DNA of 64,000 bases from Microbacterium sp. (lineage in GTDB: Bacteria; Actinomycetota; Actinomycetes; Actinomycetales; Microbacteriaceae): positions 1-64,000 of the forward strand of contig JAEKKN010000020.1 in the NCBI GenBank assembly GCA_019510305.1, written 5' to 3'. The position numbers were made by a program, and so were the translations under genes. Under the pieces are notes generated by a model that did no database searches, was not told the origin of the DNA, and saw nothing but the letters and a program-made list of their open reading frames with translations. Below, piece after piece: positions 52,970 to 60,026 of this stretch. Position 1 is the first letter of the stretch, and every line of letters starts with the position of its first letter.

Positions 52970-53536
52970 TCAGCGGAGCAACCCGGCCACGAGATCGTCG
53001 ATCACATCGTCGGTCGACGTGCCGGGGTCGATCGGAGCGGTCAGCCGGTCGAGCAGCAGGCCGTCGATCGCGTAGTGGAAGAGGGCGATCTCCCTCCGTC
53101 CGCCCGGGAGCCCGGCGGCTGTGTTGAACTCGACGTCCCCCTCGAATCCCGCGCGCTGCCAGGCGCCGAGTACGGCGGAGACCTCGGGTCTTCTGCTGCT
53201 CTCGAGCCTGAGTTCGAACAGCGCGATGGTCACTTCACGGTCGGCGCTGAGGCGGCGGACGATGTCACGCAGGTAGTCGGCGAACAGTGCGACGCTCGGC
53301 GTCTCGGATGCTCGTCGCGCGAGGTCCTGCTCCGAGGGGGCCAGGCGTTCGCCGATTCGCTCGACGAGACCGGCGATGAGCGAATCACGGCTGCGGAAGT
53401 AGTTGGACGTCGTGCCCGTGGGGACGCCGGCGGCGAGATCGACTGCGCGATGCGTGAGCCCTCGCGAGCCTTCCCGGGCGAGCACGGCGAGGCCAGCATC
53501 CGCCAGTGAAAGCCGCCGGGTCTCATTCTTCGCCAT
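52970..53536 (-). CDS. TetR/AcrR family transcriptional regulator
   Basis: The 188-residue regulator has an N-terminal TetR helix-turn-helix: RLSLADAGLAVLAREGSRGLTHRAVDLAAGVPTGTTSNYFRSRDSL region (residues about 8-53). The C-terminal ligand domain (about 70-180) includes FELRLESSRRPEV and IALFHYAIDGLLLDRL. It is divergent from a DHFR-like pseudogene, with two similar direct repeats in the shared region, so it probably controls that gene. TATCAT ends 6 bases before the ATG, predicting a leaderless mRNA. The ligand is unknown. Confidence 0.9.
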   Translation of the reverse strand: MAKNETRRLSLADAGLAVLAREGSRGLTHRAVDLAAGVPTGTTSNYFRSRDSLIAGLVERIGERLAPSEQDLARRASETPSVALFADYLRDIVRRLSADREVTIALFELRLESSRRPEVSAVLGAWQRAGFEGDVEFNTAAGLPGGRREIALFHYAIDGLLLDRLTAPIDPGTSTDDVIDDLVAGLLR

Positions 53537-53542
53537 GCCGTC

Positions 53543-53548
53543 ATGATA
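53543..53548 (-). promoter_or_regulatory. Predicted leaderless -10 element (TATCAT) of tetR-like gene
   Basis: TATCAT on the minus strand ends 6 bases before the ATG at 53536. Confidence 0.55.
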
Positions 53549-53554
53549 GCGGAA

Positions 53555-53590
53555 CCACTACGTCTGGTGTACTCTCAACTACGACAAGTG
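53555..53590. promoter_or_regulatory. Putative TetR operator: tandem CNACTACGNCNNGTG
   Basis: Two direct repeats, CCACTACGTCTGGTG (53555-53569) and CAACTACGACAAGTG (53576-53590), match at 11 of 15 bases and lie 21 bases apart, two helical turns. A TACTCT between them (53570-53575) could be the -10 of the rightward gene. Confidence 0.4.
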
Positions 53591-53607
53591 TTGTGATTGG
53601 AGCGAAG

Positions 53608-54185
53608 ATGCGAGAACTGGTCTACTACGTGGCGGTGAGCCTCGACGGCTACATCGCCGGTCCTGACGGGGAGTTCGATGCGCTCCTCAGCGAGGGCGAT
53701 CACATGGCGGCGATCAACGAGCGCTTCGGAGACACCGTGCCGACCGACGTCGCCGACGCGCTCGGGGTTTCGCGCGATGGGGCATGTTCGACACCGTTCT
53801 CATGGGGTGGAACACCTACGCCGTAGGGCTGCCGTTCGGTGTCACGAGTCCCTATCGCCATCTCCGCCAGATCGTGTTCTCCCGGACCCGTACCGCGAGC
53901 GGGGAGAGCCTCGAGGTCACGGCGCGCGACCCGAGGCGCGTTGTGCGCCAGCTGAAAGAGCAGGAGGGCGGGGCGATCTGGCTGTGCGGCGGCGGCGCCC
54001 TGGCTGCGACTCTCTCCGACCAGATCGACCGTCTGGTGCTCAAGCGCAATCCCTTGCTCTTCGGCGCCGGCATCCCGCTCTTCGGCCCGCGGCCGTACGC
54101 GCCCGAGCGGTTCGAAGAGGTCGGCACGACAGCGTTCGACTCGGGGGTCGTGCTGTCCGAGTACGTCCGCTCTGCGGCCGGCTGA
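53608..54185 (+). pseudogene. DHFR-family (RibD C-terminal-like) reductase, frameshifted
   Basis: Two frames together make one reductase of the DHFR/RibD C-terminal superfamily. The first part (from ATG 53608) reads MRELVYYVAVSLDGYIAGP and continues to about DALGVSRDG. The second continues as FDTVLMGWNTYAVGLPFG, QIVFSRT, IWLCGGGALAATL and LVLKRNPLLFGAGIPLF to the stop at 54185. The break is near 53780, where the change of phase equals the loss of one base in GATGGGGCATGTTC. The 3' part could start from an ATG at 53784, but would lack the N-terminal strand that binds NADPH. It is either a real pseudogene or a base error. Confidence 0.82.
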
Positions 54186-54217
54186 AGAGGCGGCGGCGCC
54201 GCGTCGGCACCGCCGCC

Positions 54218-54223
54218 TAGGCT
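54218..54223 (+). promoter_or_regulatory. Predicted leaderless -10 element (TAGGCT) of phosphodiesterase gene
   Basis: TAGGCT ends 6 bases before the ATG at 54230. Confidence 0.6.
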
Positions 54224-54229
54224 GGTGCC

Positions 54230-55150
54230 ATGAGCGAGTCCCAGAGGACCGGATACGCATTCGGCCGCCATCAGCCCGCTTCTCATGTGATCGTCCACGT
54301 CAGCGACACGCACTTCCTCGCCGGCGGCGCCAAGCTCGGCGGGCGCTACGACGTCGATCGCACGTTCGCCCGCACCCTCGAAGCCATCGCTGCGGTGCAC
54401 CCGCATCCGTCGGCGATCGTCATCACGGGCGACCTGACCGATCTGGGCGAGCCGGATGCGTATCGGCGACTGCGGGCCGCGGTCGAACCGGTCGCTGCGG
54501 CGCTCGACACGATCGTCGTGTGGGTCGCCGGCAACCACGACGAGCGGCCGGCGCTGCGCTCGGGTCTGCTCGATAAGGCTCCCAGCGAAGAGCCGGTCAC
54601 CGGCGTGTGGGATCTGAACGGACTGCGACTAATCGCCCTCGACACGAGCGTGCCGGGGTGGCACCACGGAGACATCGATGGCGCGCAGCTCGACTGGCTC
54701 GCCGACGTGCTCGCCGAGCCCGCGCCGCACGGCACTCTCCTCGCCATGCATCACCCGCCGCTGCCGAGCCATCTTCCGCTGTTCGACATCCTCGAACTCC
54801 GGCATCAAGACGAACTCGCCGAGGTCATCCGCGGCACCGATGTGCGTGGCATCCTCGCCGGCCATCTGCACTACTCGTCGCACGGAACCTTCGCCGGAGT
54901 GCCCGTGAGCGTCGCTTCGGCCACCTGCTACACCATGAACGTCGCCCGTCCTGCGGCCGATGTCAACGGGATGGATGCCGCGCAGTCATTCCAGATCGTG
55001 CATGTCCGTCCCGACACCATCACTCACACCGTCGTGCCGGTGACGGACGCTCCGACCGGAGACTTCTTCTCGGAGGCCTGGCTGGAGCGGATGGCGCGGC
55101 TCACCCCGGAGCAGCGGCTGGAGGAGTTCTCGCGCAAGCCGGGCCGTTGA
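54230..55150 (+). CDS. Metallophosphoesterase (Icc/CpdA-like phosphodiesterase)
   Basis: The 306-residue protein is a calcineurin-like metallophosphoesterase. All five metal-site motifs are present in order: VSDTHFL (about residue 26), TGDLTDLG (about 66), AGNHDERP (about 104), AMHHPPLP (about 172) and LAGHLHYSSHG (about 210). The arrangement matches class III cyclic nucleotide phosphodiesterases such as CpdA/Icc and Rv0805, so 3',5'-cAMP is a possible substrate, though many members act on other phosphodiesters. The start is fixed by the TAGGCT element. Confidence 0.88.
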   Translation: MSESQRTGYAFGRHQPASHVIVHVSDTHFLAGGAKLGGRYDVDRTFARTLEAIAAVHPHPSAIVITGDLTDLGEPDAYRRLRAAVEPVAAALDTIVVWVAGNHDERPALRSGLLDKAPSEEPVTGVWDLNGLRLIALDTSVPGWHHGDIDGAQLDWLADVLAEPAPHGTLLAMHHPPLPSHLPLFDILELRHQDELAEVIRGTDVRGILAGHLHYSSHGTFAGVPVSVASATCYTMNVARPAADVNGMDAAQSFQIVHVRPDTITHTVVPVTDAPTGDFFSEAWLERMARLTPEQRLEEFSRKPGR

Positions 55151-55228
55151 TCCGGGCGCCGCATTGAACGGGCGTACACTAGAAGCACCCCCGAATCTCT
55201 CACTCGCCACGACCCACAAGGATGTGAC

Positions 55229-56686
55229 ATGGCTTCTGCCGCGCCCGCCCTCACCCGTACAGAGACCGATTCCCTCGGGAGCATGGAGATCCCCGCAGAC
55301 GCGTACTGGGGCATCCACACCGCCCGTGCCGACGCGAACTTCCCGATCACCAAGCGCCCGATCTCGGTCTATCCCGACCTCGTCATCGCCCTCGCGATGG
55401 TCAAGCAGGCCAGTGCACGCGCGAACAAGGAGATCGGCGTCCTCGACGCGGAGAGAGCCGACCTGATCGACCGCGCCGCGCAGCGGGTGATCGACGGGGA
55501 GTTCCACGATCAGTTCACCGTGGGCGTGATCCAGGGCGGTGCGGGCACCTCGACGAACATGAACGCGAACGAGGTCATCACCAACATCGCGCTCGAGATG
55601 GCAGGCCGCGAGAAGGGCGACTACGCTTTCCTCTCGCCGATCGACCACACCAACCGCAGCCAGTCCACGAACGACGTCTACCCGACCGCGGTGAAGATCG
55701 GCCTCTCGCTGACGCTCCACTCCATGCTCGAGGAACTCGATCTGCTGCGCCGGTCGTTCCTGCGCAAGGCCGGGGAGTTCCACGACGTCCTCAAAGTCGG
55801 ACGCACCCAGCTGCAGGATGCCGTGCCGATGACGCTCGGCCAGGAGTTCCACGGCTTCGCGACGACGCTCGGCTACGACCATCAGCGGCTCAGCGAGAAC
55901 GCGGCCCTGATGTTCGAGGTGAACATGGGGGCCACGGCGATCGGCACGGGCATCACCACCCACGGCGATTACGCTCCGGCGGTGCTGAAGCACCTTCGCC
56001 AGATCACGGACCTCGACCTCGCCACCGCCTCCGACCTCGTCGAGGCCACGAGCGACACCGGCTCTTTCATGTCGTTCTCCTCATCGATCAAGCGCAACGC
56101 GATCAAGCTGTCGAAGATCTGCAACGACCTGCGTCTGCTCTCCTCAGGGCCTCAGGCCGGCCTCGGTGAGATCAACCTGCCTGCCATGCAGGCGGGCTCC
56201 AGCATCATGCCTGGAAAGGTCAACCCGGTGATCCCCGAGGTCGTCAACCAGGTCGCCTTCGCGGTGGTCGGCGCCGACATGACCGTCACGATGGCTGTCG
56301 AGGCTGGTCAGCTGCAGCTCAACGCCTTCGAGCCCGTCATCGCGCACTCGATCTTCCAGTCGATCACATGGATGCGGCAGGCGATGTGGACCCTGCGCGT
56401 GAACTGCGTGGACGGCATCACTGCGAACCGCGACCGGCTGGGCGCCATGGTCGGTGCATCGGTCGGGGTGATCACCGCGCTCACCCCGTTCATCGGATAC
56501 GCCGCGGCCGCGGCTCTCGCCAAGACGGCTCTGCTGACCAACCGCAACGTCGCCGATCTCGTCGTCGAGGCCGGCCTCATGTCGCGCGAAGAAGTCATCA
56601 AGCAGCTCTCACCCGCTCGCCTGTCGGGACTCGAAGCCGTGACGGCCGCCATCCCGATCATCGCTCCTGAGGATCTCGAGATCTGA
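55229..56686 (+). CDS. aspA: Aspartate ammonia-lyase
   Basis: The 485-residue enzyme belongs to the fumarase/aspartase superfamily and converts aspartate to fumarate and ammonia. The signature loop is GSSIMPGKVNPVIPE (near residue 328), whose Ser is the catalytic base. QGGAGTSTNMNANEVI, SPIDHTNRSQSTNDVYPTA and GRTQLQDAVPMTLGQEFHGF are also typical and favour aspartase over fumarase C. The start ATG at 55229 has an AAGGATG ribosome site. A TACACT at 55175-55180 may be the -10. With the asparaginase elsewhere in the window this allows asparagine to be used as a nitrogen and carbon source. Confidence 0.94.
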   Translation: MASAAPALTRTETDSLGSMEIPADAYWGIHTARADANFPITKRPISVYPDLVIALAMVKQASARANKEIGVLDAERADLIDRAAQRVIDGEFHDQFTVGVIQGGAGTSTNMNANEVITNIALEMAGREKGDYAFLSPIDHTNRSQSTNDVYPTAVKIGLSLTLHSMLEELDLLRRSFLRKAGEFHDVLKVGRTQLQDAVPMTLGQEFHGFATTLGYDHQRLSENAALMFEVNMGATAIGTGITTHGDYAPAVLKHLRQITDLDLATASDLVEATSDTGSFMSFSSSIKRNAIKLSKICNDLRLLSSGPQAGLGEINLPAMQAGSSIMPGKVNPVIPEVVNQVAFAVVGADMTVTMAVEAGQLQLNAFEPVIAHSIFQSITWMRQAMWTLRVNCVDGITANRDRLGAMVGASVGVITALTPFIGYAAAAALAKTALLTNRNVADLVVEAGLMSREEVIKQLSPARLSGLEAVTAAIPIIAPEDLEI

Positions 56687-56696
56687 GATCCCGCCG

Positions 56697-56733
56697 AGAA
56701 CGGCCCCGACGATCCGCTCGTCGGGGCCGTTCT
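56697..56733 (+). terminator. Terminator hairpin after aspA
   Basis: A perfect 16-bp inverted repeat (56697-56712 with 56718-56733) with loop TCCGC begins 10 bases after the aspA stop. Confidence 0.85.
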
Positions 56734-56780
56734 GCGTCTTGCACGCTGATCCGGGGCTCTCGGTGCATGTCGCAGGAGGG

Positions 56781-56809
56781 TTGCCATCCCGTGATCTATG
56801 CGCTTAGAT
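56781..56809 (+). promoter_or_regulatory. Promoter of sugar ABC operon (TTGCCA-N17-TTAGAT)
   Basis: A -35 TTGCCA (56781-56786) and a -10-like TTAGAT (56804-56809) are separated by 17 bases. The left LacI-type operator lies between and over the -10, which would block polymerase. The distance to the GTG at 56866 leaves room for the second operator and the ribosome site. Confidence 0.5.
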
Positions 56810-56840
56810 AGCGAGTAGTGCGAGTTTAAGCGCATAGATC
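56793..56840. promoter_or_regulatory. Paired LacI-type operators
   Basis: GATCTATGCGCTTA (56793-56806) and its exact inverse TAAGCGCATAGATC (56827-56840) form a 14-bp perfect inverted repeat with a 20-base spacer. Each arm holds a TATGCGCTTA-type palindrome-like core with a central CG, as in LacI/GalR operators; the two centres are 30 bases apart, close to three helical turns. The LacI gene at 61919 is the obvious candidate regulator. Confidence 0.7.
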
Positions 56841-56865
56841 GAACAGGCGATTCAAGGAGGAAGAC

Positions 56866-58131
56866 GTGAAGTTCACGAGGATTCTCGGGGGAGTGGCGGC
56901 GCTGGCGACCGCTTCGCTCCTTCTGAGCGGCTGCGGCCGGGCTGAGGACACGGGCAGCGCCCCTGACGAAGCGACCACGATCGATGACGGACCGGCCACC
57001 GGCACGATCTCGATCTGGGCGATGGGCGCCGAGGGCGAAGCCCTGCCCGAGTTCGTGAAGGCGTTCCAGGAGAAGAACCCCGATGTGAAGATCGATGTGA
57101 CTCCGATCCCGTGGGATGCGGCGCACAACAAGATCCAGACCGCGATCGCCGGAGGCAACACTCCGGACATCGCGATGATGGGCACCACCTGGATGGCCGA
57201 CTTCTCCGATGCCTTCGCCACTGTGCCCGAGCAGATCTCCACGGACGGCTTCTTCGACGGCGCTCTGAGCACCACCAAGGTCGGCGACCGGGCAGCTGGA
57301 GTGCCGTGGTACGTCGACACCCGCGTCCTCTACTACCGCACCGACATCGCCGAGAAGGCGGGCTGGACCGAGGCTCCGAAGACGTGGGACGAACTCTCGC
57401 AGATGGCTGCGGACATGCAGAGCAAGGGCGGCGCCACGTGGGGCATGCGCCTGCCAGCCGGCAACGACTCCTTCCAGGGCGCGATGTGGATGCCCTGGTC
57501 GGCAGGCGCGGAGCTGACCGACGGCAAGAGCTGGACCCTCGACACACCTGAGATGGCCAAGGGCCTGGAGTACTACCAGAGCTTCTTCGCCGACGGCATC
57601 GCCGATCCGAACGTCGACACCTCGCCGGGCTCGACCGAGGCCGAGTTCGTCGACGGCACGGCGCCGATGGTGGTCGAAGGGCCGTTCCTGCGCGGGCAGC
57701 TCGAGGCGGTCGGCGGAGCAGGCTTCGCCGACAAGTACACGACCGCGGTCCTCCCGGCGCTCGAGGGTTCGGTCTCCTTCAGCGGCGGTGCGAACCTCGT
57801 TGTCTTCCAGGGCAGCGACAACGCATCATCCGCGTGGAAGCTCGTCGACTGGCTCAGCCAGCCCGAGACTCAGGCCGCATTCTTCGAGGCGACGGGAGAC
57901 CTGCCTGCGTCCACGGCTGCCTGGGAAGAGCCGGCGGTGGCCGGTGACAAGAGCCTCTCCACTTTCGGCACACAGCTGGAGACCGCCAAGGCGCCGCCCG
58001 TCACGACCAGCTGGGTCAAGGTCGCTGCCAAGGGAGACCAGGCGCTGGAGTCGCTGCGCCGTGGCACGGGCGACGTCGCCGCGGTGCTGAAGACGCTGCA
58101 GGCCGACGCCGACGCCATCGGACTCGACTGA
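56866..58131 (+). CDS. Sugar ABC transporter substrate-binding lipoprotein
   Basis: The 421-residue protein binds a sugar or oligosaccharide outside the membrane and delivers it to the permeases. The signal peptide ends in the lipobox LLLSGC (about residue 23). The family-1 solute-binding fold shows ISIWAMGAEGEALPEFVKAFQEKNPDVKIDV, PDIAMMGTTWMADF and GVPWYVDTRVLYYRTDIAEKAGW regions. The GTG start has an AAGGAGG site 5 bases upstream. The two permease genes follow after 4 bases each. The neighbouring GH3 glycosidase suggests a beta-linked glucoside or other short glycoside as substrate; this is inference. Confidence 0.9.
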   Translation: MKFTRILGGVAALATASLLLSGCGRAEDTGSAPDEATTIDDGPATGTISIWAMGAEGEALPEFVKAFQEKNPDVKIDVTPIPWDAAHNKIQTAIAGGNTPDIAMMGTTWMADFSDAFATVPEQISTDGFFDGALSTTKVGDRAAGVPWYVDTRVLYYRTDIAEKAGWTEAPKTWDELSQMAADMQSKGGATWGMRLPAGNDSFQGAMWMPWSAGAELTDGKSWTLDTPEMAKGLEYYQSFFADGIADPNVDTSPGSTEAEFVDGTAPMVVEGPFLRGQLEAVGGAGFADKYTTAVLPALEGSVSFSGGANLVVFQGSDNASSAWKLVDWLSQPETQAAFFEATGDLPASTAAWEEPAVAGDKSLSTFGTQLETAKAPPVTTSWVKVAAKGDQALESLRRGTGDVAAVLKTLQADADAIGLD

Positions 58132-58135
58132 GCCG

Positions 58136-59086
58136 ATGTCCGCATCCACCACCACCGCTGCGGGGACCCTGACCGGTCCCCGCAGCGCCGCAAAACGCGG
58201 CCTGGGCGCGACCCGGCGCCGCCGTCAGGCGCTCGTCGCGTGGGGCTTCGCGCTGCCGTTCGTCATCGTGTTCGCGATCTTCATGCTGTTCCCGATCGTG
58301 GGGTCCTTCGCGATGTCGTTCACGGACTTCACAGCACGCGACATCGCCTCGCCGTTCGCGGTCAACTTCGTGGGGCTGCAGCAGTTCTTCACGCTGTTCA
58401 CCGACACGCGCTTCCTCACCTCGCTCGGTGTGACCGGCGTTTTCGTGCTGGTCGGCATCCCGGTCACGATGATCGTGGCCTTGGCGCTCGCTCTTGCGCT
58501 CAACAGCGGAAGAGGACGGATCGTCGCATTCTTCCGCGTGGGCTTCTATGCACCTGTCGTGACCAGCATCGTCGCGATCTCCGTGGTCTGGCGCTACATC
58601 CTCCAGCCGGAGGGCCTGCTGAACTCGGCCCTCGCGGTCGTAGGCATCGACGGCCCCAACTGGCTCAACGACCCGGCGTTCGCCCTGCCGTCGCTCATCA
58701 TGATGGCCGTGTGGCGCAACGTGGGCACGCTCATGGTGATCTTCCTCGCGGGGCTCCAGGCGGTCCCCGAGGACGTCAACGAGGCGGCCACGATGGATGG
58801 CGCGTCGCCTTGGCGCCGTCTGATCTCCGTGACGCTTCCGCTGCTGCGTCCGACATTGCTTCTCGGCGCCGTTCTGATCTCCGTCGGCTATCTGCAGTTC
58901 TTCGAGGAGGCGTTCGTCATGACGAAGGGCGGCCCTCTCGACTCGACGCTCTCGGTCGCCTTCTACACGTACCAGCAGTTCGGTTTCGGCGAGTACGGCC
59001 TCGCATCGGCGGCCAGCTACGTGCTGTTCCTCGCCATCGCCCTGATCAGCCTGCTGCAGTTCCGCCTGCTCCGATCGAAGGACTGA
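58136..59086 (+). CDS. Sugar ABC transporter permease (MalF type)
   Basis: The 316-residue permease has six hydrophobic segments after a hydrophilic N-terminus rich in Arg (ATRRRRQALVAWGFALPF). The EAA loop, which contacts the ATPase, is seen as NEAATMDGASPWRRLISVTLPLL (about residues 217-239). It starts 4 bases after the binding-protein stop. Together with the next gene it forms the membrane channel of a CUT1-type importer. No ATP-binding gene is in the cluster. Confidence 0.92.
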   Translation: MSASTTTAAGTLTGPRSAAKRGLGATRRRRQALVAWGFALPFVIVFAIFMLFPIVGSFAMSFTDFTARDIASPFAVNFVGLQQFFTLFTDTRFLTSLGVTGVFVLVGIPVTMIVALALALALNSGRGRIVAFFRVGFYAPVVTSIVAISVVWRYILQPEGLLNSALAVVGIDGPNWLNDPAFALPSLIMMAVWRNVGTLMVIFLAGLQAVPEDVNEAATMDGASPWRRLISVTLPLLRPTLLLGAVLISVGYLQFFEEAFVMTKGGPLDSTLSVAFYTYQQFGFGEYGLASAASYVLFLAIALISLLQFRLLRSKD

Positions 59087-59090
59087 GGCC

Positions 59091-59978
59091 ATGACGACAT
59101 CCACTGCGGCTCCCGCAGCCGCCACCGCTCAGCCTCCTGTCCCTCGTCGGCGCAGACGCACCCGCGGCGGCGGACGGGCGCTGACCTACACCGTTCTCGC
59201 CGTCGGCCTCGTGCTGTGGCTCATCCCGTTCGTCTGGATGTTGCTCGGCTCGGTGAAGACTCAGGGCGAGATCCTCCGCAGACCGCCGACCTGGTGGCCG
59301 GAGAGCCCCACAGGAGAGAACTTCGCCGCGTGGTTCGGACCGCTCGACTTCGGTCACTTCTTCGTGAACAGCGTCGTGGTGGCCGTCGTCACGGTCCTCG
59401 GCAACATGGTCTTCTGCTCGATGGTGGGCTACGCGCTCGCGAAGATGGAGTTCCCCGGCAAGAAGATGCTGTTCGGCCTCGTCATGGTCACCCTCATGGT
59501 GCCCGGTGTGGTCACCTTCGTGCCGCTGTTCGTGATGGTCTCCAAGCTCGGGCTCGTGAACACCTTCCCCGGTCTGATCCTGCCGTTCCTGACGGCACCC
59601 ATCGGCGTGTTCCTGATGCGGCAGTTCATGCTGGGCATCCCTGATCCGCTGCTGGAAGCCGCCCGTCTCGACGGCGCAGGGGAGTGGCGCATCTTCACAC
59701 GCATCGTCATGCCGTTGTGCGGACCGCCGCTGGCGACGCTCGGCATCCTCACGTTCCTGTCGTCGTGGAACAACTTCCTCTGGCCCCTCGTCGCCGCCCA
59801 GACCGAGGAGATGTACACGCTCCCGGTGGCGCTGTCGCTGTACTCGACGGGACAGAACGCCACGGACTACGGTCTCCTGCTCGCGGGATCCGTCCTGGTC
59901 ATCACGCCGATCCTTCTCCTGTTCGTCTTCCTTCAGCGCTGGTTCATCCGGGGCGTCGCGACGACGGGCTTGAAGTAG
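59091..59978 (+). CDS. Sugar ABC transporter permease (MalG type)
   Basis: The 295-residue permease begins with a Thr/Ala/Pro and Arg-rich cytoplasmic stretch, has six hydrophobic segments, and carries the EAA loop LEAARLDGAGEWRIFTRIVMPL (about residues 186-207). SSWNNFLWPLV is the conserved region typical of MalG-like permeases. It follows the first permease after 4 bases. The pair is the normal CUT1 arrangement. Confidence 0.92.
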   Translation: MTTSTAAPAAATAQPPVPRRRRRTRGGGRALTYTVLAVGLVLWLIPFVWMLLGSVKTQGEILRRPPTWWPESPTGENFAAWFGPLDFGHFFVNSVVVAVVTVLGNMVFCSMVGYALAKMEFPGKKMLFGLVMVTLMVPGVVTFVPLFVMVSKLGLVNTFPGLILPFLTAPIGVFLMRQFMLGIPDPLLEAARLDGAGEWRIFTRIVMPLCGPPLATLGILTFLSSWNNFLWPLVAAQTEEMYTLPVALSLYSTGQNATDYGLLLAGSVLVITPILLLFVFLQRWFIRGVATTGLK

Positions 59979-60026
59979 GCGACGACTCGCATTCGACACA
60001 GCTCCGGCCCAGTGAAAGCAGGACAC

